Shown here piece after piece: positions 17,708 through 25,730 of a stretch of 40,214 nt of DNA. The translations under genes were made by a program, and so were the position numbers. The number at the start of each line of letters is the position of its first letter. The stretch's first letter is position 1. Origin of the DNA: Arthrobacter bambusae (lineage in GTDB: Bacteria; Actinomycetota; Actinomycetes; Actinomycetales; Micrococcaceae); contig NZ_JAHHZS010000036.1 of NCBI RefSeq assembly GCF_022606295.1, positions 1 to 40,214 on the forward strand. The letters are read 5' to 3'. Below the pieces are notes generated by a model. The model had not been told where the DNA came from. It did no database searches and saw only the letters and a list, made by a program, of their open reading frames with translations.

Positions 17708-18547
17708 ATGGCTTACATCACCGTCGGAAATGAAAACAGCACCGGGATCGAGATCTACTACGAGGACCACGGGACCGGCCAGGCAGTGGTTTTGATCCAC
17801 GGCTATCCGCTGGATGGTTCGTCCTGGGAGAAGCAGACCGCCGCGCTGCTCAACGCCGGCTACAGGGTCATCACCTACGATCGCCGCGGCTTCGGCAAGT
17901 CCAGCAAGCCGACCGTGGGCTACGACTACGACACCTTCGCCGCGGACCTTAACACCCTGTTGAACACCCTCGATGTCAACGACGCCGTCCTCGTGGGCTT
18001 CTCGATGGGGACCGGAGAAGTGGCCCGCTACCTTGGCACGTACGGCTCGGCCAGGGTGGCCAAGGCCGTGTTCCTGGCATCCCTGGAACCGTTCCTCCTG
18101 CAGACCGCGGACAACCCCGGAGGCGTCCCGCAGTCCGTGTTCGACGGACTCTCCGAAGCCGTCATTTCCGACCGCTACGCGTTCTTCACCGAATTCTTCA
18201 ACAACTTCTACAACGCTTCCACTTTCCTCGGAACGCACCGCTTGAGCCACGAAGCAGTCGCCGCCAGCTGGAACCTGGCAGCCCAATCCGGCGCCTTCGC
18301 CTCGGTGGCAGCGCAGCCCACGTGGCTCACCGATTTCAGGTCCGACATCCCCAAGATCGACGTGCCCGCCTTGATCGTGCACGGCACCGCGGACAACATC
18401 CTCCCCATCGACGTCACCGGCCGCAGGTTCGCCGAAGCGCTCCCCGGCGCCAAATATGTGGAGATCGACGGCGCCCCGCACGGCTTGCTGTGGACGCATG
18501 GTGCCGAGGTCAACCAGGCCTTGCTTGGCTTCCTCGAAAATTCCTGA
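17708..18547 (+). CDS. Alpha/beta hydrolase, non-heme chloroperoxidase/esterase type
   Basis: 279 residues, cytosolic. The oxyanion segment is LIHGYPLDGSSW, the nucleophile elbow is GFSMGTGEVARY with S99, the acid is D229 in HGTADNILP and the base is H258 in APHGLLWTHG. This order and the YDRRGFGKSSKP stretch are typical of cofactor-free haloperoxidase-like esterases, which hydrolyse esters and can show perhydrolase activity. AAAGGA at 17694-17699 supports the start at 17708; an in-frame ATG at 17639 has no such site. The physiological substrate is unknown. It is divergent from the exporter, which may or may not be a functional link. Confidence 0.88.
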   Translation: MAYITVGNENSTGIEIYYEDHGTGQAVVLIHGYPLDGSSWEKQTAALLNAGYRVITYDRRGFGKSSKPTVGYDYDTFAADLNTLLNTLDVNDAVLVGFSMGTGEVARYLGTYGSARVAKAVFLASLEPFLLQTADNPGGVPQSVFDGLSEAVISDRYAFFTEFFNNFYNASTFLGTHRLSHEAVAASWNLAAQSGAFASVAAQPTWLTDFRSDIPKIDVPALIVHGTADNILPIDVTGRRFAEALPGAKYVEIDGAPHGLLWTHGAEVNQALLGFLENS

Positions 18548-18677
18548 CAAGAAATTAGGACGAAACTAACTGAATATCGCGGGAACCTTAACTCCTCGGG
18601 TCCAGTCTTAATGCAAGCCCAGGCGGAACCCATTCGCCGGCGAAAGCACCAAAGCTGCAAGGGGAGCAGGACCGGCC

Positions 18678-19151
18678 ATGAAGACAACAACAGCCCGGGA
18701 CGAAGTCACCGCCATCAACGGAGTGATCACCGATCAGCAACCCGTTGACTTCCACGCTTTGGGGCTCGCGGGCTGCATCGACCGCTTGGCCGCCCCGCTC
18801 CGCCGGGAAGGGACCGAAATCCACTGGGAGACGCCGCACCATGGAGTCGAAATCTCGTCCGACTCCGCGTCCTTGCTCTACCACGCAGCCAAGGAAGTGC
18901 TCAGCAATGCGTTCAAGTATGCGCATGCCCACGACGTCACCGTCCGGCTCGCCGCGGTCTACCACGGGATCCGGCTGACAATCACAGACAACGGCGCCGG
19001 CTTCGACGGCCAGGCAACACCCGCCGGTCCACACCACGGATTCGGGCTCCGCCTCATGTCCATCGCGGTCAGCGAAGTGGGCGGCGAGGTCTCCGTCGCC
19101 TCCAGTCCAGGCAACGGAACCTGCGTCACCGTTACCCTCCCGCTCGACTGA
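18678..19151 (+). CDS. Stand-alone histidine-kinase-type ATPase domain (no histidine box)
   Basis: 157 residues made up almost entirely of a HATPase_c domain. The N box is AKEVLSNAFKYAHA, the G1 box DNGAGFDG and the G2 box HHGFGLRLM. The preceding FHALGLAGCIDRLAAPLRREGTEIHWE matches the end of the HisKA_3 region of NarL-type sensor kinases, but the phosphorylatable histidine, sensor and membrane parts are absent. A good ribosome binding site (GGGGAGCAGG at 18661-18670) and a downstream hairpin argue for a real short gene rather than debris. No response regulator lies nearby. It may be a free ATP-binding or anti-sigma-like regulator, or a kinase relic. Confidence 0.72.
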   Translation: MKTTTARDEVTAINGVITDQQPVDFHALGLAGCIDRLAAPLRREGTEIHWETPHHGVEISSDSASLLYHAAKEVLSNAFKYAHAHDVTVRLAAVYHGIRLTITDNGAGFDGQATPAGPHHGFGLRLMSIAVSEVGGEVSVASSPGNGTCVTVTLPLD

Positions 19152-19165
19152 TAGGCGTCGATGCC

Positions 19166-19190
19166 CGACGGCGGCACGCACCCGCCGTCG
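19166..19190 (+). terminator. Hairpin after the stand-alone ATPase-domain gene
   Basis: A perfect 9-bp stem (CGACGGCGG at 19166-19174 with 19182-19190) has a 7-nt loop and is followed by TCGGTTTCGG. It lies 14 bases after the stop and separates this gene from the RpiR-type regulator. Confidence 0.6.
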
Positions 19191-19243
19191 TCGGTTTCGG
19201 CACTGCTGGTTCCCTATTCAAGTGAATCTGGTATGAAAGGCGA

Positions 19244-20134
19244 ATGACCCCGTACAAATCCGAACCTCCCCTGGGCGGTTCCCGCGCGCATATCAAGTCG
19301 ATTTTCCCGTCGCTGGCCCGCAGCGAACAGCGCGTGGCGCAGTTATGCCTTGATTCCCCCGAAACCGTGGCCAGGATGTCGGTGGCGGATCTGGTCACGC
19401 AGACGGGGACATCGCCGGCAACGATCGTTCGGGCCTGCAAGAGCATGGGCTTTGACGGATTCCAGCACTTGCGCCAAGTCCTGCTTCGCGATCTGGGTGC
19501 GGCGGCACGGGACAGCATCCAGCAGGAAGAATCCGGGGCAACCGGTGAACCGGGGTCCTCCGAGCATTTGGTCTCGGGGATCTTTTCCCGGGCGTCCCAG
19601 GACATCCGCGGAGCTTTGGGTTCTCTGGACTTCGAGGCGTTCGACGCCGCGGTGAAGGCGATCCGCCAGGGTGGACGCCTGTTGGTAGTGGCCAACGGCG
19701 CGTCGCTTGCTCCTGCCCAATCCCTTGCCCTGCGGTTCCTGTCCGCCGGCGTGCAATGCGAGGCGCCGTCCGACATTGTTTCGCAACATATCTCCGCCAA
19801 GCTCCTCTCCTCGGGCGACGTCTGCATCGCCGTGAGTGACAGCGGCATGAACTCCTTCACGATTGGTTCGGCGCGGATCGCGGCTGAGCGCAAGGCCACG
19901 GTGATCGGGGTGACCAGCTACGCGAAGTCCGAACTCGCCGCTCTCTCGACCCACACGCTCGTGGCCGGGGCGGAATTCCATTCGTGGAACGACCAGCTCC
20001 CCATTGGCAATATCGTCCAGATGCTGGTGCTGTCCGCCCTGCACGCCGCGGTGACTGCGGATTCCCCCGAAGTTGAGCGCGCTCGCTCCGCCGTGTTCGA
20101 AGAAGTCCTCCACATGGTGGAAAACCCCGAATAG
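19244..20134 (+). CDS. RpiR/MurR-family transcriptional regulator
   Basis: 296 residues. The N-terminal HTH_6 domain (about 15-90) reads SLARSEQRVAQLCLDSPETVARMSVADLVTQTGTSPATIVRACKSMGFDGFQHLR. The C-terminal SIS domain (about 125-275), with GGRLLVVANGASLAPAQSLALRFLSAG and VSDSGMNSFTIGSARIAAE, binds phosphorylated sugars in known members. It sits directly before the importer/phosphatase operon with a perfect inverted repeat in between, so it is the obvious regulator of that operon. A phosphosugar-sensing regulator fits well with neighbours that cleave phosphate esters. GAAAGG at 19235-19240 precedes the ATG. Confidence 0.9.
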   Translation: MTPYKSEPPLGGSRAHIKSIFPSLARSEQRVAQLCLDSPETVARMSVADLVTQTGTSPATIVRACKSMGFDGFQHLRQVLLRDLGAAARDSIQQEESGATGEPGSSEHLVSGIFSRASQDIRGALGSLDFEAFDAAVKAIRQGGRLLVVANGASLAPAQSLALRFLSAGVQCEAPSDIVSQHISAKLLSSGDVCIAVSDSGMNSFTIGSARIAAERKATVIGVTSYAKSELAALSTHTLVAGAEFHSWNDQLPIGNIVQMLVLSALHAAVTADSPEVERARSAVFEEVLHMVENPE

Positions 20135-20245
20135 CTTTCTGGCGCGAAACGCGAGCGGTTTCAACTGTTTCCTGTCCGCGCACGGGGAGTTCATCAACTC
20201 CGCACCGACCGTTAATAATCGAGCCCCACCCTTCAAGGGTAAGAC

Positions 20246-20273
20246 GTTTCCTAAATAATTCGATTTAGGAAAC
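20246..20273 (+). promoter_or_regulatory. Probable RpiR-type operator upstream of the importer/phosphatase operon
   Basis: GTTTCCTAAAT (20246-20256) and ATTTAGGAAAC (20263-20273) form a perfect 11-bp inverted repeat around a 6-nt AT-rich centre, 22 bases before the ATPase gene start. It is strikingly AT-rich in a GC-rich region. Upstream, GAAAC/GTTTC half sites at 20146-20162 may add a second, weaker site. The placement lets a bound regulator block transcription start or early elongation. Confidence 0.8.
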
Positions 20274-20294
20274 ATCGTTTCCCCGGAGGTGCTC

Positions 20295-21446
20295 GTGGGC
20301 CGACTTGTGCTCAACCAATTGTCGCGTTCATTCAAGAACGTGTCGGCGGTAAAGAACGTATCGCTCACCGTCGAAGACGGTGATTTCCTGGTCCTGCTCG
20401 GCCCCAGCGGTTGCGGCAAGACCACCCTGCTCCGCATGATCGCGGGCCTGCTGGAACCGACGTCGGGCTCGCTCGAACTGGACGGAACGGACATCACCAC
20501 CGCCCCGTCCAAGAAGCGCGACTTGGCCATGGTGTTCCAGAGCTACGCCCTATACCCGCACCTCAGCGTGTCGAAAAACTTGGCCTTCCCGCTTCATGTG
20601 CGGCGCACGGACAAGCAGGAAGTCAAGAAGCGCGTGGAGGCCGTGGCCGAAATGGTGGAGATCGGCCACCTCCTGGATCGCAAGCCCAAGGAACTGTCCG
20701 GCGGTCAGCGCCAACGAGTCGCAGTTGCACGCGCCTTGGTGCGCGAGCCCAAGGCCTTCCTCATGGACGAACCGCTATCCAACCTGGATGCCAAGCTCCG
20801 CACCGCAACCCGGCAGGAGCTGGCCGGACTGCACAAGCGGCTCGGTGCAACGTTCATCTACGTCACACACGACCAGGTGGAAGCCATGACCATGGCGACC
20901 AGGATCGCATTGCTCAACGGTGGACAGCTTGAGCAACTCGGCACCCCGGAAGAGCTCTACGACAAGCCGGCGTCCGTGTTCGCCGCAGGTTTCCTGGGCT
21001 CCCCCGCCACGAACCTGATCGATGCCGAACTTTCCACCAGCAACGGCTCCATCACTGTCATGGCGCCGTCCGTGGAAGCAGTGCTGTGGGACGGTGAAAC
21101 ACCCCGGCGGGACGTTGTCGTGGGGATCCGCCCGGAACACTTGAGCATCCACGCACCTGGCTCTGCAGCAGCCGCGCCAAGCTCCGGGGCAGCCCTTCGG
21201 GGCATCGTTGACCTGGCCGAAAACCTCGGCAGCGAACAAGTCATCTACTGCCGGGTCGGAAGGAACCGCGTGGCTGTCCGCGCCCCGCGTGGCAAGCGCT
21301 GGGAGCCGGGCAACGCCGTCGTACTCAGCGCCGAAGCGAAGAAGCTTCACCTCTTTGACCGGGCAAGCGGCCGGCGCCTCGAATGGCAGGCGGACGCGAA
21401 GCATTCCTCTAGTTCCAGCTCGGCCCAACCCACCGCATCGGTCTAG
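20295..21446 (+). CDS. ABC importer ATPase, UgpC/MsiK type
   Basis: 383 residues. Walker A is GPSGCGKTT, the Q loop is VFQSYALYPH, the signature is LSGGQRQR and Walker B is AFLMDEPLSNLD, followed by the regulatory TOBE-like region (about 240-370) found in carbohydrate and glycerol-phosphate importers. GTG 20295 is chosen because GGAGG at 20285-20289 lies five bases upstream; a GTG at 20289 would overlap that site. The Ser-rich tail HSSSSSSAQ is unusual. First gene of the operon to 26621. It is the only importer ATPase in the window and could also energise the mannoside permeases, as MsiK-type ATPases do elsewhere. Confidence 0.93.
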   Translation: MGRLVLNQLSRSFKNVSAVKNVSLTVEDGDFLVLLGPSGCGKTTLLRMIAGLLEPTSGSLELDGTDITTAPSKKRDLAMVFQSYALYPHLSVSKNLAFPLHVRRTDKQEVKKRVEAVAEMVEIGHLLDRKPKELSGGQRQRVAVARALVREPKAFLMDEPLSNLDAKLRTATRQELAGLHKRLGATFIYVTHDQVEAMTMATRIALLNGGQLEQLGTPEELYDKPASVFAAGFLGSPATNLIDAELSTSNGSITVMAPSVEAVLWDGETPRRDVVVGIRPEHLSIHAPGSAAAAPSSGAALRGIVDLAENLGSEQVIYCRVGRNRVAVRAPRGKRWEPGNAVVLSAEAKKLHLFDRASGRRLEWQADAKHSSSSSSAQPTASV

Positions 21447-21522
21447 CTCCCGTTCTTCCCCATACTCCGGCCCCAACCCGGAACCAGCAGTACCCACCCA
21501 ACCCAGCAACCAAGGAAATATT

Positions 21523-22878
21523 GTGCGCCCTCTCCGTTCAATTGCACTGACCATCGCCGCCGGCACCGCCGCATTGGCCCTCGCCGGCTGTTCCGGCACC
21601 TCGCAGGCCAGCACCGTGAGCAACCAAATCATCCCGGAGCTCACCGCAGACCAGCAAGTCAACATCACCTTCGAAAGCTACAACCTGGCCCAGGCCGGCG
21701 TCTGGACCGATACCGTCAAAGGTTTGGTAGCGGACTTCGAAAAGGCCCACCCGAACATCCACGTCACCGCCCAGGCGCCGCAGGGCGGCGGCGCCGTCGG
21801 ATCCAACACGGTCAGCAGCGTCCAGACGCAGCTCCTCGCCGGGCACGCCCCCGACGTCGCGCAGCTGACATTCGATTCCCTGGACTTCGCCGCCACCCAG
21901 CTTGGCGCCCAGCCCATCAGCGACCTGGTCGGCCAGAAAGCGGTCGACGACGCGCTCGGCGGGGCCCACCCCTTCCACCCCAACGCCAAACACCTGGCCG
22001 ACTGGAACGGCAAGACCTACGGAATTCCTTACGTCTTCTCCACCCCTGTCCTGTTCTACAACGCCAGCAAGCTCGCCGACGCCGGAATCACCAACCCGGA
22101 CCTGAGCACCTGGGACAAGGTGGAGGCAGCCGCAAAGGCCGTTTCCGCGAAGTCCGGGAAGCCGTCCCTGGATATCTCGTGCGCAAGCATTGGCGGCAAC
22201 TGGTGCATGCAAGGCATCTTCAAGTCGAACGGGGCCCAGGTCCTCTCCGATGACCGCAAGACCATCGGATTCGGTTCGGACGCGGCCGTCGACACCGTCA
22301 CGAAGCTCGCACAACTGACGAAGGACGGCGTACTGCGCAATGCCGACAGCAGCGCCCAGTCCGAAGGCCTCGCGAAGGGCGACACCGCCTTCATCCTCAC
22401 CACCTCGGCGCTGCAGGGATCATTCATGTCGGCCGCCACGAAGGGTAGCTGGCAGCTCAAGGCCGCCGGCATGCCCTCCTTCGGAAGCAAACCAGCCGTG
22501 CCCACAAACTCGGGATCGGCCTTGTTCGTCCTGTCGCAGGATCCCGCGAAGCAGCGCGCCGGCTGGGAATTGATCAAGTTCATGACCAGCGACCACGCCT
22601 ACGAGCAGATCTCCACCAAGATCGGCTACCTGCCGCTGCGCACCTCGCTGACTGCTCCGGGCGGATCGCTCTATGACTGGGCCCAGAAGAACCCGCTCCT
22701 GGCTCCGAACCTCGCCCAGCTTGACCGCCTGCAGCCGTGGGTTTCCTACCCGGGAAACAGTTATGTGCAAATCGACGACATCCTGGGCAAAGCCGTGGAG
22801 AACGTCGTCTACTACGGCAAGGACCCGAAAGCCACCATGGCCGACGCCCAGAAGCGAGCCCAGGACCTGATCCCCTAA
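21523..22878 (+). CDS. ABC importer lipoprotein substrate-binding protein (UgpB-like)
   Basis: 451 residues. The signal peptide has the lipobox LAGC with C23. The body is a large family-1 binding protein: YGIPYVFSTPVLFYNASKLADAGI, then GDTAFILTTSALQGSF and YLPLRTSL, a layout shared with glycerol-3-phosphate and oligosaccharide binders. The start is GTG 21523 with AAGGAA at 21512-21517. The 76-base gap after the ATPase shows no terminator. Its neighbours, two cytosolic phosphatases, suggest a phosphorylated or phosphodiester ligand, but a plain sugar is possible. Confidence 0.92.
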   Translation: MRPLRSIALTIAAGTAALALAGCSGTSQASTVSNQIIPELTADQQVNITFESYNLAQAGVWTDTVKGLVADFEKAHPNIHVTAQAPQGGGAVGSNTVSSVQTQLLAGHAPDVAQLTFDSLDFAATQLGAQPISDLVGQKAVDDALGGAHPFHPNAKHLADWNGKTYGIPYVFSTPVLFYNASKLADAGITNPDLSTWDKVEAAAKAVSAKSGKPSLDISCASIGGNWCMQGIFKSNGAQVLSDDRKTIGFGSDAAVDTVTKLAQLTKDGVLRNADSSAQSEGLAKGDTAFILTTSALQGSFMSAATKGSWQLKAAGMPSFGSKPAVPTNSGSALFVLSQDPAKQRAGWELIKFMTSDHAYEQISTKIGYLPLRTSLTAPGGSLYDWAQKNPLLAPNLAQLDRLQPWVSYPGNSYVQIDDILGKAVENVVYYGKDPKATMADAQKRAQDLIP

Positions 22879-22923
22879 AGCTCCCCGATCCATTTTCCTG
22901 CCCCATCCGGAAGGACACCAGCT

Positions 22924-23724
22924 GTGACAACCACTGCCGAGGACGCCGTCTTCGGAACCCGCAACCGCCCCTACCCCGTGGAGGGCACCTACAACTTCCG
23001 GAGCACGTCCGGCTATCCCGCCGCCGCGGCGGGCGATGCCGCCGTCGTGCGGACCATCCGTGACGGGAAGCTGTACCGCTCGGACGCGCTACACGGACTG
23101 ACCGACGCCGGACGCCGCCAATTCTCCGAGCTCGGCATCCGCCTGGTCATCGACCTGCGTGACCGCACCGAGTTGGAGAAGTCGCCCAGCAAACTCGCCG
23201 GACTCGGCGTCGACACCAGGCACAACCCGATTTTCGAAGAAGGTAACGTCCCGGGTACTGCGGAGATCACCACCCTGCTGGACATCTACCGGCTCATGGT
23301 CCGTAGCCACGCGCAGCGCCTTGCCGACGCCGTCCGCCTCATTGCCGACTCCGGGACGGAACCCGTACTGGTCCACTGCACCGCGGGCAAGGACCGCACC
23401 GGCGTCGTCATTGCCCTGGCCCTCCTGGCAGCAGGAGTGGACCGCGAACAGGTGATCCTGGACTACGTAGCCAGCGAGGAGAACCTGCGCGGCGAATGGA
23501 GCGAGGCCATGATGGCCGCCGCCTCCCGCCATCCGGGCCTTGCGGGCATCGGCGGGGAACTTCGGGAAATCATCTCCGCGAGCCCCGCCACCGTCCTGGA
23601 AACCACGTTGGACCTCGTCGACCAAACCTACGGCAGCGCCGCCGGCCTGCTCCGGGCGCACGATTTCAGCGACGCCGACCTCGAACGGCTCCGGGACATC
23701 CTGACCACCAGCTCCACCCGCTAA
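22924..23724 (+). CDS. Tyrosine-phosphatase-fold (DSP/PTP) phosphatase
   Basis: 266 residues, cytosolic. The P-loop is HCTAGKDRTG (nucleophile C152, R158), preceded by VIDLRDRTELEKSP and a YRSDALHGLTDAG segment typical of the bacterial Y_phosphatase family related to inositol-phosphate and protein phosphatases. Family members hydrolyse phosphotyrosine or small phosphomonoesters through a phosphocysteine intermediate. The GTG start at 22924 has GGAAGGA at 22909-22915. Its place between the binding-protein and permease genes, away from any kinase, makes a metabolic role on an imported phosphate ester more likely than signalling. That is inference. Confidence 0.87.
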   Translation: MTTTAEDAVFGTRNRPYPVEGTYNFRSTSGYPAAAAGDAAVVRTIRDGKLYRSDALHGLTDAGRRQFSELGIRLVIDLRDRTELEKSPSKLAGLGVDTRHNPIFEEGNVPGTAEITTLLDIYRLMVRSHAQRLADAVRLIADSGTEPVLVHCTAGKDRTGVVIALALLAAGVDREQVILDYVASEENLRGEWSEAMMAAASRHPGLAGIGGELREIISASPATVLETTLDLVDQTYGSAAGLLRAHDFSDADLERLRDILTTSSTR

Positions 23725-23768
23725 GAACCGCCGCTACCCACTGCAGATAACTACAAGGAGACAAGACC

Positions 23769-24731
23769 ATGAGCACTGAACTCCAGCACCCCGCCCCCGA
23801 GCACTTCATCCTGCACATCAGCGACACCCACTTCGTGGCCGACAACGACCTCCTGCACGGCAGCGTGGACAGCGACGAGAACCTCCGCCAACTGTTCCGC
23901 GACTTCGTCAAGGCCCAGGTCAAGCCCGAAGCACTGGTGTTCACCGGCGACCTCGCCGACACCGGCCGTCCCGACGCCTACGTCCGCCTCCGCAACATCG
24001 TGGAGCCCGTCGCCGAGGAACTCGGCGCCAGGATCATCTGGGTCATGGGCAACCACGACGCCCGTACCGCCTTCCGCTCGGGCCTCCTCGACTCCGACGC
24101 CGGCGAGGAATCCGTGGACATGGTCCACGACGTCAACGGCCTGCGCATCATCGCCATGGACTCCACGGTTCCGGGCAAGCACCACGGTGAAATTTCCGAC
24201 GAGCAGCTCGCCTGGCTATCCGATGTCCTCGCTACCCCGGCCCCGCACGGCACCCTCATCGCCCTGCACCACCCGCCCGTCCCCAGCCCGCTGGAGATGA
24301 TGGCCATGTTCGAACTCCGCGAGCAGAGCCGCTTCGAGAAGGTCATCGAAGGCACCGACGTCCGTGGCATCCTGGCGGGCCACCTGCACTACTCCACCTT
24401 CAGCACCTTCGGCGGCGCTCCCGTCACGGTTGCTTCGGCCACGTGCTACACGCAGGACCTGAACGTCGCTCCGAAGTCCATGCGCGGCCAGAACGGAGCA
24501 CAAGCGTTCAACCTGATCCACCTCTACCAGGACAAGATGCTCAGCTCCGTCGTGCCGATCGGCGAGTTCTCCACGGTGTACTCCGTCACGGCTGAGCAGA
24601 TGGCCGCTTTCGAGAAGATGACCCTCGAAGAGGCCACCGCGGCGATGACCGCACCCGGCGAGGAGTCCGACGGCGAGCCCTCCGACACTGGCGAACCCGC
24701 CGACGGCGAGCTCGCCGAAAGCGTTCGCTAA
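23769..24731 (+). CDS. Calcineurin-like metallophosphoesterase (CpdA/GpdQ-like phosphodiesterase)
   Basis: 320 residues, cytosolic. All metal motifs are present: SDTH (D19, H21), TGDLADTG (D61), MGNHD (N95, H96), ALHHPP (H167/H168) and AGHLH (H205, H207). This spacing is typical of class III cyclic-nucleotide phosphodiesterases and glycerophosphodiesterases such as GpdQ. It would cleave a phosphodiester to a phosphomonoester. An acidic Glu/Asp/Gly tail of about 35 residues is extra. AAGGAG at 23755-23760 precedes ATG 23769. Position in the operon suggests it acts before or with the phosphatase at 22924 on the imported substrate. A role in cAMP turnover is the alternative. Confidence 0.9.
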   Translation: MSTELQHPAPEHFILHISDTHFVADNDLLHGSVDSDENLRQLFRDFVKAQVKPEALVFTGDLADTGRPDAYVRLRNIVEPVAEELGARIIWVMGNHDARTAFRSGLLDSDAGEESVDMVHDVNGLRIIAMDSTVPGKHHGEISDEQLAWLSDVLATPAPHGTLIALHHPPVPSPLEMMAMFELREQSRFEKVIEGTDVRGILAGHLHYSTFSTFGGAPVTVASATCYTQDLNVAPKSMRGQNGAQAFNLIHLYQDKMLSSVVPIGEFSTVYSVTAEQMAAFEKMTLEEATAAMTAPGEESDGEPSDTGEPADGELAESVR

Positions 24732-24762
24732 CCAGCCACAGCACCGGAAGGAAACCGCAAGC

Positions 24763-25719
24763 ATGTTCATCGAGACCGCCGGGCCGGCAACGGGCGTTGC
24801 CCCTGCCGGCCTGGCGGGGCTCCCGGTCAATCGGCGTCCCAAGCGCCGCGCCGTGAGCCCCTACCTCTACATCCTGCCCGCCGTGGTCCTGCTTCTCGTC
24901 TGGACCTACTGGCCGCTGGGACAGACCGTCAACCTCTCCTTCAACGACTGGAACCTGATCCCCACCAAGCCCAAGCAATACGTTGACGTACAGAAATACG
25001 CGAAGGTCCTGAGCCTGCCCGAACTGCACCAAGCATTGCTCAACACCGGCGTGTACATCCTGGCGTTCCTGGGTATTTCGGTTGCCTTGCCGCTCGTGTT
25101 CGCGCTGCTCTCGCGCAAGGTCCAGGGCAAGGCCCGCACGGCATACCAGGCCCTGATCTTCGTTCCCTTCCTGATCACACCCGTGGCCAGCAGTGCCGTT
25201 TGGCGATGGCTGTTCGCACCGGAAGGCGGAACGATTCCCGCGATCGCCGCCGCCTTGGGCGCGCCGATGGGCAACGTGTTCCGGAATCCCGACAGCTCGA
25301 TGATGGCGGTGATCGTGATCGTGGGGTGGCAGATGCTCGGCTTCGGCGTGCTGGTGGTTTCGGCCGGGCTGGCGGGCATCAGTCCGGACTATGCAGCAGC
25401 CGCGTCGATCGACGGCGCGAGCGGCAGGCAGATCACGTGGCGGATCATCATCCCTTTGCTTTCGCCGAGCCTGGTGTTCCTCTCGCTCATGACCATCCTG
25501 CTGTCCGCGCAGTGGACATATCCCATCATCGACCTCGTGACACAGGGCGGCCCCGGCAACTCGTCCACCAACATTTACTACCTGCTCTACCAGTTCGGCT
25601 TCAGGAACTTCGACGCCGGCCTGTCCTCCGCCGCGGGCACGCTCTTCTTCCTCGGATTCGGGCTGATTGCCCTGGTCTTCGTGGAACTCTCGGAGCGACT
25701 CAGCTTTTACGACAACTAG
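24763..25719 (+). CDS. ABC importer permease, UgpA type
   Basis: 318 residues with about six helices from residue 30 (LYILPAVVLLLVWTYWPLGQ). The EAA loop is DYAAAASIDGASGRQITWRIIIP. FNDWNLIP and TQGGPGNSSTNIYYLLYQFGF are typical of UgpA/MalF-like subunits. It follows the phosphoesterase after 31 bases with a GGAAGGAAA ribosome binding site. It pairs with the next gene and the ATPase at 20295. Confidence 0.92.
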   Translation: MFIETAGPATGVAPAGLAGLPVNRRPKRRAVSPYLYILPAVVLLLVWTYWPLGQTVNLSFNDWNLIPTKPKQYVDVQKYAKVLSLPELHQALLNTGVYILAFLGISVALPLVFALLSRKVQGKARTAYQALIFVPFLITPVASSAVWRWLFAPEGGTIPAIAAALGAPMGNVFRNPDSSMMAVIVIVGWQMLGFGVLVVSAGLAGISPDYAAAASIDGASGRQITWRIIIPLLSPSLVFLSLMTILLSAQWTYPIIDLVTQGGPGNSSTNIYYLLYQFGFRNFDAGLSSAAGTLFFLGFGLIALVFVELSERLSFYDN

Positions 25720-25730
25720 AAAGAACCACC

